Shown here piece after piece: positions 1-6,948 of a stretch of 32,362 bases of DNA. The DNA lies in contig JADFIH010000010.1 of assembly GCA_022566715.1 (NCBI GenBank), positions 1 through 32,362 on the forward strand, read 5' to 3'. The notes under the pieces are model-generated. The model did no database searches and was not told the DNA's origin. It saw only the letters and a program-made list of their open reading frames with translations. The number at the start of each line of letters is the position of its first letter. Within the stretch, counting starts at the first letter, position 1. A program made the position numbers and the translations under genes. The stretch comes from Pseudomonadota bacterium (GTDB taxonomy: Bacteria > Pseudomonadota > Alphaproteobacteria > SHVP01).

Positions 1-780
1 ACGTCAAAACGCCGATGGCAGGGATTCTCAGGCCATCAGTTCACACCACTCGGCCAGGGCGGCTGCGCGGTTCTGCTTGAAGATATCTCGGCGGTTGAGG
101 TGGCGGTCCTGATTGAAGTGATTGTGGCTCGAGGCATGGACGGAGGCAAACTTCTGAAGGGTCTTGATGCCCCTGAACTTCGCCATCGCCCTCTCTCGTC
201 GTCGGAACGGCTGGTGTGAGTTTTCGGCCCGGTTGTTGAGCCATTGTCCACATACCTGACGATCCACGACCCCAATGACTTTCATCGCGGCACCGTACGA
301 GCGAAGTCGGTCGGTCACGAGCAATTTCGGCTGACCGTAACGCTTCATCACGCGCTTCAGGAACTTCAGCGCGGCCCTGCGATCCCGGCGCTTCGTGGCG
401 AAAACTTCGAGGACCTCGCCTTCGTGGTCCACGGCGCGCCAGAGGTAATGTGTTTCACCGTTGATCCGGACGAAAACCTCGTCTAGGTGCCATCGCCAGT
501 TCGAATACCATCGATGACGAATTCGCTGCTTCCGGATCTCCGAAGCGAACATTGGACCGAACCGGTTCCACCAGAATCGCACGGTCTCATGGCATATATC
601 GATCCCGCGTTCGAACAGCAGATCTTCGACCTGCCTGAGCGACAGCGGATAACGGATATAAATCATCACCGCGAGGCGGATCACCTCGGGCGAACTGTTG
701 AAATAACGGAAGGGATTTTGCATCGCAGGAAGCTACGGAATGCTACACCCAGGCTCAAGCCGATTTAGTCTGACAATGCC
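1..780 (-). mobile_element. IS6-family insertion sequence, left end cut by the contig edge
   Basis: The element carries one full-length IS6-type transposase gene. Its right boundary is placed near 780, where reading inward on the minus strand gives GGCATTGTCAGACTAAATCG, a plausible terminal repeat. From about 781 the sequence becomes coding for a replication initiator truncated at exactly this point. Only 27 bases precede the transposase stop on the left and I found no matching repeat there, so the left end is probably missing. A contig that starts in an IS is expected, because multicopy elements break assemblies. Confidence 0.75.
28..723 (-). CDS. IS6-family DDE transposase
   Basis: This 231-residue transposase would catalyse replicative transposition of the IS6 element. 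An N-terminal helix-turn-helix region (about residues 10-55, containing YPLSLRQVEDLLFERGI) is followed by a DDE core. The probable catalytic residues are D81 (WHLDEVFVRI), D138 (VTDRLRSYG) and E167 (NNRAENSHQPFRRRERAM). The NNRAENSHQP block is a hallmark of the IS6/IS240 group. The length is normal and no frame is broken, so the enzyme could be active. The start is ATG at 723, giving the typical MQNPFRYF N-terminus. It is the only gene in the element and is transcribed towards the contig end. Confidence 0.93.
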   Translation of the reverse strand: MQNPFRYFNSSPEVIRLAVMIYIRYPLSLRQVEDLLFERGIDICHETVRFWWNRFGPMFASEIRKQRIRHRWYSNWRWHLDEVFVRINGETHYLWRAVDHEGEVLEVFATKRRDRRAALKFLKRVMKRYGQPKLLVTDRLRSYGAAMKVIGVVDRQVCGQWLNNRAENSHQPFRRRERAMAKFRGIKTLQKFASVHASSHNHFNQDRHLNRRDIFKQNRAAALAEWCELMA

Positions 781-1750
781 CACCGGCGCCAGCGGCGGCT
801 ACGCCTTCATCTGCGACACCGGCCCGACCGGCGAAACCTGGCTGTTCAAGGACAACGACAATCCCTCCAATTGGAATGGGTTCGTCAACGTCAACGCAAA
901 GGCCCTATTGGTATCAGGATATGCGGAGACCCGGCGGCGCCTGTTTCTAACACTGGAACACATGGGTTTCCGGATCGGCGCACACGCCATCAACAGAATT
1001 GACTACGCGATGGACTTCCTTGCGCCGAACTTCGAACCAAATCTTGACCTGTTCGTCACCCCGCCGGGGGCAAAGGTGAAACCCTATTGGGGTGACAAGG
1101 AATGCCAGGACCCGGACCGGCCGTCAGCCGTCTTCGCCAACCGACGCATTCAGACCATAACGATCGGCTCGATCAAGGGACGCCAAATCATCCTTTACGA
1201 CAAGCGCCGAGACAGTCTCGACAAACGGAAGTTCTATTGGTTCAAGGCCTGGGGCATCGATCCGAAGGACCGCTCCAAGCAGGTATGGCGCGTCGAGCTC
1301 CGAGCCGGAAAGAAGGAGCTAAAGGACCGCTTTCGCATATCCACGTTCGACGACCTCGAGGCCTCGATCGGCGACGTGTACAAGTTGATGGTTGAGCAAA
1401 TTCGTTACGTCGCGGAAGGGCAGACCGACAGCAATGTCACCCGCCAGGCCCTACACCCGCTTTGGCACAACGTGAGCCGGCACGTCCAGTTCGTCATGGC
1501 CGACAAACGATCCGGCCTCACGCGCGACCAGATTAAGGAAGTCGAGCGCGAAGCGGCGATCGCCAACGCCACCAACATGATAACGGCCTATGCCATTCAC
1601 CTGGGGGTCGCCATGGGAATGCAAAACGCGCAAATCACACACCGACTTCCAGAACTGGTGATTGAGGCGCTTACCACCCAATCCGATCACGACGATGCAC
1701 GATTTCAGCGGCGGTTGAGACGCGCCAGGGAGAGGTTGCATTTCGTCTGA
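740..1750 (+). pseudogene. Replication initiator (Rep_trans/PF02486-like), 5' end replaced by IS6
   Basis: The reading frame resembles replication initiation factors of the PF02486 type found in filamentous phages, plasmids and integrative elements. Visible landmarks are INRIDYAMDF (the R-x-D-x-x-x-D block), TITIGSIKGRQIILYDKRRD and WRVELRAGKKELKD. These proteins start rolling-circle-type replication of their element. The first ~13 codons of the ORF (740 to about 778) lie inside the IS6 terminus, so the native protein has lost its N-terminus and the true start is absent. The C-terminal ~320 residues are intact. It converges on the helicase remnant at 1808. Family assignment is from motif style only. 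A mobilisation or ICE Rep is the main alternative to a phage Rep. Confidence 0.62.
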
Positions 1751-1807
1751 CGGCTCTCGAGCGGTAGTTTGAATTCTTTAGAAATTGGCACACTCGGCCC
1801 AATGCCG

Positions 1808-2388
1808 CTACAGGCGCAAAATTTCCGACGGTTCAAACCAGCCATTGCGAACAACTGCAGACTCAAGCTGATCTGGAGCACTGGTGTATGCCATGAGTGC
1901 GAGACTTTGCTTGGTGCGCGTGCAGGTCACGTAAAGAAGCCGGCGGGTTCTGTCGATGCCGGTTTCTTCGTCCTGGGCGATCTCAATTTTATCACCATCC
2001 GAAAGGGGCGTCGCACCGAAGAACTTTTCGTAGGAGAACAAAAATCCCCTCGCTTCGCTATCGTCCATGACGACAAGGACGCGATCAAATTCGAGACCTT
2101 TCACTCCCTGGTGGGTGCTAAAAGCGCCAACATCGGCAACGTACTCAGCATAGGGTCCAATCTGACCATAACGTGATTCGAGAAAGTCACGCCAGGCTCT
2201 AAGGCTCGCCGGCGACACCTCGACATTCGCTTCTTCTTCAGCCTCTACACCCACCGATTCGACCTCCGCCTCCTCAGCTGTACCCAAAAACGGTTGGAGA
2301 CTCTCGGGAATTTCGAACAATCCGTGAGCTCCAACGCACTCCAAAACGTTCATGAAAGTCGTCGCCGGATCAGTCGCATCAATGCTTA
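1808..2388 (-). pseudogene. UvrD-like superfamily I helicase, C-terminal remnant
   Basis: The frame is open from the IS5-type junction (about 2388) to the stop at 1808, roughly 193 residues. The C-terminal half has UvrD_C motifs: STHQGVKGLEFDRVLVV (motif V region, a THQ-x-KGLEF signature) and RTRRLLYVTCTRTKQSLALM (motif VI). The N-terminal ATP-binding domain is absent. Its expected position, right of the IS, holds no helicase frame: the matching minus frame meets a stop at about 3434-3436. The call is therefore a remnant left by insertion plus deletion. Helicases of this style, with an FLFSYEKFFGA insertion, resemble partners of OLD-family nucleases such as GajB of Gabija, but no nuclease is present here. 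The first Met (2353) is not a real start. Confidence 0.72.
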
Positions 2389-2411
2389 GTGTCCGTCCGG
2401 GGACTTTATGA
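2389..2411 (+). repeat. Left terminal inverted repeat of the IS5-type element
   Basis: The 23-base sequence matches the reverse complement of 3336-3358 with one mismatch. It marks the outer end of the element and the break point in the helicase gene. Confidence 0.88.
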
Positions 2412-2502
2412 GTCGGACGAATCGGTTAGCCGATGGCCCCTCTTGAAGGGCTGGATCACCTGTGATTCTCTGGCGGTACCGAATTCCCTCTTGAGGTGCC
2501 CC

Positions 2503-3341
2503 ATGTGGACCGCCGAAAACCGCCCGCGCTACAACCGCGACACGCTGCGCTATCCGAGCGACCTGACCGATGCGGAATGGGCGCTGATCCAGCCGCTGAT
2601 CCCGCCGGGCAAGTCCGGCGGCGGCAAACGGCGCGTCGATATCCGCGAGGTGGTCAACGGCGTGATGTACTTGCTCAGCACCGGCTGTCAGTGGCGCGCG
2701 CTGCCCAAGGACCTGCCGCCCAGAAGCACCGTGCACGATTACCTCGGCCTGTGGAACTGGGATGGTACGCTCGATCGCATCCATCATGCGCTCTACCTCA
2801 AGTGTCGCGAGAAGGCGGGGCGCGAAGCCAGCCCCACGGCCTGCATCATCGATAGCCAAAGCGTGAAAAGCGTCGAAAAAGGGGGGTCCGCATTGACCCG
2901 GCCGGCTTCGACGCGGGCAAGCTGATCAAGGGCAAGAAGCGCCATGTCCTGGTCGACACGCAGGGCTTGCTGTTGGGCGGCATCGTCACCGCCGCCGACA
3001 TTCAGGATCGCGACGGCGGCCTCGCTCTGCTGGCGACAATGTTCGGTCTGTTTCCCTTTCTCGGGAAATTGTTCGCCGACAGCGCCTATCAAGGGCCGAT
3101 CTTTCACGGCGCCTTGGCCCGCGTCCTGCCCCACATCGAAATCGAGATCGTCAAACGATCCGATCGGGTCAAGGGCTTCGTCGTCCAGCCCAGGCGTTGG
3201 GTGGTCGAACGCACCATCGCCTGGCTCAACCGCTGCCGGCGATTGGCCAAGGACTGGGAAAACCTCAACCGCAACGCGGTCGCCTTCCTCAAGCTCGCGT
3301 CCATCCGCCTCATGCTCCGAAAACTCTGTAATCCTTCATAA
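2503..3341 (+). CDS. IS5/IS427-type transposase, split by a -1 frameshift at A5G6
   Basis: The first frame runs from ATG 2503 (MWTAENRPRYNRDTLRYPSD) through the N-terminal DUF4096-like region and CIIDSQSVKS, which contains the first catalytic Asp. At 2876-2886 the sequence AAAAAGGGGGG occurs. Continuing in frame gives a short wrong tail (SALTRPASTRAS, stop at 2925). Slipping back one base gives VRIDPAGFDAGKLIKGKKRH and the rest of the enzyme, with LFADSAYQG (second Asp) and VVERTIAWLNRCRRL (Glu). The combined product is about 279 residues, normal for the group. IS427 relatives often express the transposase by programmed frameshifting, so this may be functional. A sequencing error or inactivating indel in the homopolymer is the alternative. 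The stop overlaps the right terminal repeat. Confidence 0.85.
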
Positions 3342-3358
3342 AGTCCCCGGACGGACTC
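3336..3358 (-). repeat. Right terminal inverted repeat of the IS5-type element
   Basis: This is the partner of 2389-2411. The last codons of the transposase (ending TCATAA) lie within its inner edge, as is common in compact insertion sequences. Confidence 0.88.
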
Positions 3359-3402
3359 TAAGACAAAATGTAGCTGACCACGTGGCCGTGCCAGAAGATG
3401 CA

Positions 3403-3564
3403 ATGCGTTCCTACGAGCACGAAATCGGCCAGATTAGAGGTTGGCCCTTTAAGGCCATCAGAGCTTTGACCGGCGTGGCCTTTCTTTGCTTTATTGCGGG
3501 TGTCGCGGTCGGTTTTTTGTGGACGCTACCGTCGCTCAGTGGAGCGATCCAGCCCTTGCGTTGA
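3403..3564 (+). CDS. Small membrane protein, 53 residues, unknown
   Basis: An ATG at 3403 opens a 53-residue frame (MRSYEHEIGQIRGWPFKAIR...). One clear hydrophobic segment spans residues 21-43 (ALTGVAFLCFIAGVAVGFLW), after a short basic and aromatic N-terminus. In the ORF track this frame is hidden in a longer ORF that starts inside the IS. The IS ends at 3358, so only the part after it is considered here. A weak GAAG lies ~8 bases upstream. GTG codons at about 3382 and 3388 could extend the product. I do not recognise the family. It could be a genuine small protein, or a truncated end of a gene cut by the IS, because the frame is open back to the IS junction. Confidence 0.4.
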   Translation: MRSYEHEIGQIRGWPFKAIRALTGVAFLCFIAGVAVGFLWTLPSLSGAIQPLR

Positions 3565-3599
3565 ATTGATTAGCAGTGAGATCACGATGGATGTGGCAT

Positions 3600-3715
3600 G
3601 GCGTCGGCGCTCGGGGTGGTCGGGGCTAGGAAATAAGGCCTCAAAAGGCCCGTTTCAGCGCCGCTTATTACCCAAAAAATACCTAAATTTTGGGCTGCCG
3701 TCCTGAGACCCGCAG
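3600..3715 (-). terminator. Possible terminator region downstream of tRNA-Glu
   Basis: Downstream of the tRNA on the minus strand are two hairpin-forming stretches. The first is CCCAAAATTTAGGTATTTTTTGGG (imperfect, AT-rich). The second is GGGCCTTTTGAGGCC followed by TTATTT. The second has terminator form with a short stem. Neither is strong, so the call is tentative. I see no convincing gene in this stretch. Confidence 0.3.
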
Positions 3716-3721
3716 AAACGC

Positions 3722-3797
3722 TGGCGTCCCCTAGGGGACTCGAACCCCTGTTTTCGGCGTGAGAGGCCGATGTCCTGGACCGCTAGACGAAGGGGAC
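3722..3797 (-). tRNA. tRNA-Glu (anticodon CUC), CCA encoded
   Basis: On the minus strand the gene reads GTCCCCTTCGTCTAGCGGTC and ends GGGGACGCCA. The acceptor stem is GUCCCC/GGGGAC. The T arm has CAGGG-GTTCGAG-CCCCT. The anticodon arm has stem UCGGC/GCCGA and loop CUCUCAC, giving anticodon CUC, which decodes GAG. Length is 76 nt including the encoded CCA. It closely resembles the E. coli tRNA-Glu outline. The 3' end faces the decayed mobile region at 1-3720, the usual side for integration of tRNA-targeting elements. Confidence 0.96.
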
Positions 3798-3927
3798 CGG
3801 CGCCGCCCCTGAGATAGCGGGGGCGCGAGCCCGGAGTCAAGGGGCGCGGGCGGCGGGCCGAGGGGGCGGCTGGGGCGCTGGCTGAGTCCGCCGCCACCAG
3901 CCCCCGTGGCGCTAGCGGGCCTTTGCG

Positions 3928-4974
3928 CTAACTGGCCTCCGCTTTTGCCGCTGTCTGGGCCGACGCAATAAAGGCGTCGAGTTCGCTCGCGTCGGTGTTG
4001 AAGGCGGTGACGAAGCGCGCCACCGAGTCCTCGGGGTCACCCCACAGGCCGACCGCGTGGCCCTCGGCCCGGAGCGCGCGCACGACGGCGGGCGGCAGGT
4101 GGATGAAAATCTCGTTCGCCTCGACCGGATGGCAGAGGCGCGCGCCGGGAATCGCGCTCAACCCCTCGGACAGGCGCCGCGCCATGGCGTTGGCGTGCTC
4201 CGCGTTGCGCCGCCACAGGCCGTCTGCCAGGTACGCCTCGAGCTGCGCCGAGAAAAACCGCATCTTGGAGAGCAGATGGCCCGCGCGCTTGCGCCGGAAC
4301 AGGATGGTCTCGGCGTACTCCGGCTTGAAGAACACCAGGGCCTCGGCCGCGACCGCGCCGTTCTTGGTGGCGCCGAACGACATCACGTCGATCCCGGCGC
4401 GCCAGGTCACGTCGGCGAAGGAGCAGCCAAGGTGTACGACCGAATTGGCGATGCGCGCGCCGTCCAGGTGCGTGACGAGCCCGTGACCGTGCGCGATCCC
4501 GCACAGGGCGGCGACCTCGTCCGGCGTATAGGTGGTGCCGAATTCGGTGGCCTGGGCGAGGCTGACCGCGGCGGGTTGGGCGTTGTGCTCGGCGTGCGGG
4601 GTCGCCGTGGCGATGGCCGTTTCCAGAACGTCCGCGTCGATCTTGCCGCCGGCGCCCGGCAGGGGCACGACGCGCGCGCCGCCCGTGTAGAACTCGGGCG
4701 CGTTGCATTCGTCGACGGCGACGTGCGAGTTCTCATGGCAGTAGATGGCGCCGTAGGGCGGCGCCATGACGGACAACGAAAGCGCGTTCGCCGCGGTGCC
4801 GGTCGCCACCGGAAACACCCGCACCGGCGTTTCGAAGAGCTCGGAGAAGGCGCCGTCGAGCCGCGCCGTAATTTCGTCCGCGCCGTAGGACTCCGCCGTC
4901 CCAACATTCGCGCGCACGATGGCGTCGATGATTTCGGGCGAGGCCCCGGTTACGTTGTCGCTGCCTAGGTTCAT
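3928..4974 (-). CDS. ltaE: Low-specificity L-threonine aldolase
   Basis: This PLP enzyme cleaves L-threonine or allo-threonine to glycine and acetaldehyde in the cytosol. The 348-residue length is typical for the beta-eliminating lyase/threonine aldolase family. The Schiff-base lysine is K204 in MSFGATKNGA. D171 in THLDGARIAN should contact the PLP pyridine nitrogen. N-terminal MNLGSDNVTGASPEI and CHENSHVAVDE (about 79-89, with the PLP-stacking His) are family landmarks. The start is ATG 4974. It lies 33 bases downstream of the JAMM peptidase gene and is probably cotranscribed with it. GlyA is the main alternative source of glycine, so this is likely a threonine-degrading side route. Confidence 0.93.
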   Translation of the reverse strand: MNLGSDNVTGASPEIIDAIVRANVGTAESYGADEITARLDGAFSELFETPVRVFPVATGTAANALSLSVMAPPYGAIYCHENSHVAVDECNAPEFYTGGARVVPLPGAGGKIDADVLETAIATATPHAEHNAQPAAVSLAQATEFGTTYTPDEVAALCGIAHGHGLVTHLDGARIANSVVHLGCSFADVTWRAGIDVMSFGATKNGAVAAEALVFFKPEYAETILFRRKRAGHLLSKMRFFSAQLEAYLADGLWRRNAEHANAMARRLSEGLSAIPGARLCHPVEANEIFIHLPPAVVRALRAEGHAVGLWGDPEDSVARFVTAFNTDASELDAFIASAQTAAKAEAS

Positions 4975-5007
4975 GTTTAGCTACTCTCCATCTGCGGCCT
5001 TCGCCGC

Positions 5008-5499
5008 TTAGCGCAAACCAGCCCCCGCCAGGGCCGCGCGCGACTCGTAGGGCCGCCAGTCGCTGGTGCGGAGCGGCACCTGACTGAACCGCATCGTCCC
5101 CCCTTCGGTCACCAGCACATGCGCGCTAGTGTGCACCGCCTGGCCGCCGATCACCGAGGTCACGAGCCACACGAGATCGGGCTCCCAGGCCGCCTCCAGA
5201 TCGGTCCGCGAGGGCTGAGCGCCCGAATTGGGGTGCGAATGAAATAGCCCGATCACCCGCTCCGGTCCGCCGCGCAGGTCCTTTTGCAGGCGCAGGTGCA
5301 GCGCCGGGTCGACTTCGAAGTGCGACCGGGTGTCGCCCTCGGCGACGTTGGCGCTCGGTTCGACCCGGGACACGGTGACGCCGCGCGCCGCATCCCCGGA
5401 GCCGTCACGGCCGACCAGAAGGCCGCAGGCCTCGCTGGGGTACGCGGCTTCACAGAGATCGACGATCCGCCGCAGATCGGAAGAGGTCACGACGATCAT
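5008..5499 (-). CDS. JAMM/MPN-domain (M67 family) metallopeptidase
   Basis: A single-domain 163-residue MPN+/JAB protein, likely a zinc isopeptidase-like hydrolase. The complete JAMM motif is present: an early Glu in YPSEACGLL (about residue 23), then HSHPNSGAQPSRTD, which fits H-x-H-x7-S-x2-D. In bacteria such stand-alone proteins are linked to removal of C-terminal residues from sulfur-carrier proteins, or have unknown substrates. No ThiS/MoaD-like partner is adjacent here, so the substrate is open. Its ATG (5499-5497) overlaps the TGA of the DUF6476-like gene as ATGA, which suggests translational coupling. threonine aldolase follows 33 bases downstream. Confidence 0.85.
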   Translation of the reverse strand: MIVVTSSDLRRIVDLCEAAYPSEACGLLVGRDGSGDAARGVTVSRVEPSANVAEGDTRSHFEVDPALHLRLQKDLRGGPERVIGLFHSHPNSGAQPSRTDLEAAWEPDLVWLVTSVIGGQAVHTSAHVLVTEGGTMRFSQVPLRTSDWRPYESRAALAGAGLR

Positions 5500-5885
5500 G
5501 GTTGGGGAACGAGGGTCACCGTCCCGGCCCTACGGCCCGTCGCCTGATCGACCAGAACCAGGCGCTCGCCGCCGTCGGGCCCTCTGTAGCGCAACACGAT
5601 CTGGCCGCCGCCTACCGTCACCTCCAGCAACTCGCCCGCCGGCACCGCGACCTCGGTGCGGAAATCCCCGGCGCCGAAATCCCCGGCGCCGAAATCCGCG
5701 GTACGCACATCCCCGGTTTGGCCGGCGGAATCCCGGGCGCGAGTGTAAATGGTAACGGCAACGAAGATGAACCCCGCGACGATGACGAGACCCATCAAAA
5801 TGACCACGGTCTTGAGCACGCGAAAGGACGGCGCAGCTTCTATACTTGCGTCATCCTGGTTTTGATTTTCACCGCGAACGGACAT
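5496..5885 (-). CDS. DUF6476-like single-pass membrane protein
   Basis: The chosen start is ATG 5885 (MSVRGENQNQDD), giving 129 residues. The track extends three codons further to a TTG. A cytoplasmic N-terminus of ~25 residues leads to one membrane helix (VVILMGLVIVAGFIFVAVTIY) and then a ~75-residue exported domain with VGGGQIVLRYRGPDGGERLVLVD. This pattern resembles the alphaproteobacterial DUF6476 family, often found beside rluD and rpoH. Function is unknown. A 15-bp tandem repeat encodes a FGAGD-FGAGD stretch just after the membrane helix. Its ATG overlaps the ATG of divergent rluD, and its stop overlaps the start of the JAMM gene. Confidence 0.7.
   Translation of the reverse strand: MSVRGENQNQDDASIEAAPSFRVLKTVVILMGLVIVAGFIFVAVTIYTRARDSAGQTGDVRTADFGAGDFGAGDFRTEVAVPAGELLEVTVGGGQIVLRYRGPDGGERLVLVDQATGRRAGTVTLVPQP
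5661..5700 (+). repeat. 15-bp tandem repeat, 2.7 copies, inside the DUF6476-like gene
   Basis: The unit GAAATCCCCGGCGCC occurs at 5661-5675 and 5676-5690, with a partial third copy to 5700. In frame it adds five residues per unit (GAGDF), so copy-number change would not break the protein. Confidence 0.85.
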
Positions 5886-6879
5886 GGTCGGCAAAACCGC
5901 GAATAAAAAAAGCGGCGAACGGGTTCACCGCGTGGTGATCGGCGCGGACAGCGCGGGCACGCGCCTGGACAAAGCCCTCGCGGCGGCCCTGACCAGCCTC
6001 TCGCGGTCGCGCATCAAGGGATTGGTGCAGGCGGGCTGCGTCCAGGCGGACGGCGCGACGATAACGGACCCCTCTTATGGGGTCAAACCGGGTCAGACCC
6101 TGATCCTGATCGAGCCCGCCGCCGTCGACGCGGTCCCGGCGCCGCAGGAGCTCGCGCTCCATATCCTCCATGAAGACGCCCATCTCGTCGTCCTCGATAA
6201 ACCGGCGGGCCTGGTGGTTCATCCCGCGCCCGGCAACCCCGACCGCACCCTGGTCAACGCCCTGATCGCCCATTGCGGAGACAGCTTGTCGGGTATCGGC
6301 GGTGTGCGGCGCCCCGGCATCGTACACCGGCTCGATAAGGACACCAGCGGCCTGATGGTGGTTGCCAAGACGGACACGGCCCACCGGGGCCTGGCGCGGC
6401 AATTCGCCGCGCGTGAGGTCGAGCGCGCCTATTTGGCCCTGGTTTGGGGTATACCGTCCCCAAGGCGCGGGGAGATCAGTGGCAACATCGGCCGCAATCG
6501 CGCAAACCGCAAGAAAATGGCGGTGGTCGGGAGGGGTGGTAAACCCGCTCTAACTAGGTATACTGTCCTAAAGACGTTCGGGGAGACCGCCTCCCAGGTT
6601 GAATGCCGCCTGACGACGGGCCGGACCCACCAGATTCGAGTTCATTTAGCGGCAAAGGGCCATCCAGTGATCGGGGACTTGGTGTATGGACGGAGCCGCC
6701 GGAAGGGCCTCAAGGACCTTCCAGGGGGTGTTCAGGAAGCCCTCACGGGACTTCACAGGCAAGCGCTTCACGCCCGTTTGATTGGCTTCACCCACCCAGA
6801 AACCGCAGAATACCTGAAGTTTGAAAGTGAACTCCCGCCGGATATTAACCATTTGTTGATAAATTTGGCGCTCATATGA
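5884..6879 (+). CDS. rluD: 23S rRNA pseudouridine synthase RluD/RluA family
   Basis: Converts specific uridines of 23S rRNA (helix 69 in RluD) to pseudouridine. The 331-residue protein has an N-terminal S4 RNA-binding domain (about 18-75, TRLDKALAAALTSLSRSRIKG) and a catalytic domain with GIVHRLDKDTSGLMVVAKTD, where D151 is the nucleophile. Other landmarks are LDKPAGLVVHP and GRTHQIRVHLAAKGHPVIGD. ATG 5884 is the first start in the frame and shares two bases with the ATG of the divergent DUF6476-like gene. Shine-Dalgarno support is weak. It lies directly upstream of rpoH, as in many alphaproteobacteria. RluC is the alternative subfamily, but length and neighbours favour RluD. Confidence 0.9.
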   Translation: MVGKTANKKSGERVHRVVIGADSAGTRLDKALAAALTSLSRSRIKGLVQAGCVQADGATITDPSYGVKPGQTLILIEPAAVDAVPAPQELALHILHEDAHLVVLDKPAGLVVHPAPGNPDRTLVNALIAHCGDSLSGIGGVRRPGIVHRLDKDTSGLMVVAKTDTAHRGLARQFAAREVERAYLALVWGIPSPRRGEISGNIGRNRANRKKMAVVGRGGKPALTRYTVLKTFGETASQVECRLTTGRTHQIRVHLAAKGHPVIGDLVYGRSRRKGLKDLPGGVQEALTGLHRQALHARLIGFTHPETAEYLKFESELPPDINHLLINLALI

Positions 6880-6917
6880 TAGTTAGGTTGTTTGTCCGAC
6901 TAATTTAGTCAGGTATG

Positions 6918-6948
6918 CTTGATTTAGACGTAGGGAGGACCCACGTAT
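6918..6948 (+). promoter_or_regulatory. Candidate sigma-32-type promoter for rpoH
   Basis: CTTGATT (6918-6924), 15 bases, then CCCACGTAT (6940-6948) resembles the heat-shock promoter pattern CTTGAAA-N11-16-CCATNT. If real, transcription would start at about 6955, inside the CIRCE-like operator, so bound repressor would block it. This is a visual match with two mismatches per box at most. A housekeeping promoter cannot be excluded. Confidence 0.3.

Larger units (their letters stand above)
2389..3358 (+). mobile_element. IS5-family (IS427-like) insertion sequence
   Basis: The termini are near-perfect inverted repeats of 23 bp: 2389-2411 (GTGTCCGTCCGGGGACTTTATGA) and 3336-3358, whose reverse complement differs only at the second base. 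A 2-bp TA directly flanks both ends (2387-2388 and 3359-3360), which fits the short target duplications of this group. The flanks CTTAG and CTAAG look like variants of one target. The element is about 970 bp and encodes one transposase in two frames. It interrupts the UvrD-like helicase gene. Confidence 0.9.

Noticed and set aside
1-27. Left terminal repeat of the IS6 element
   Set aside because: No convincing match to the right-end sequence in the 27 bases available. The end is probably outside the contig.
244-768. Two plus-strand ORFs across the IS6 element
   Set aside because: Antisense to the transposase, with no family resemblance.
1808-2388. Complete Gabija or other defence system
   Set aside because: Only a C-terminal helicase fragment is present. 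No nuclease gene or intact ATPase domain lies in the window.
2944-3564. 206-residue plus-strand ORF joining the IS and downstream sequence
   Set aside because: Its first part is the transposase read out of frame. Only the segment after the IS (from 3403) is considered as a possible small gene.
4057-4968. Plus-strand ORF of 303 residues opposite ltaE
   Set aside because: Shadow frame of threonine aldolase. Composition is not protein-like.
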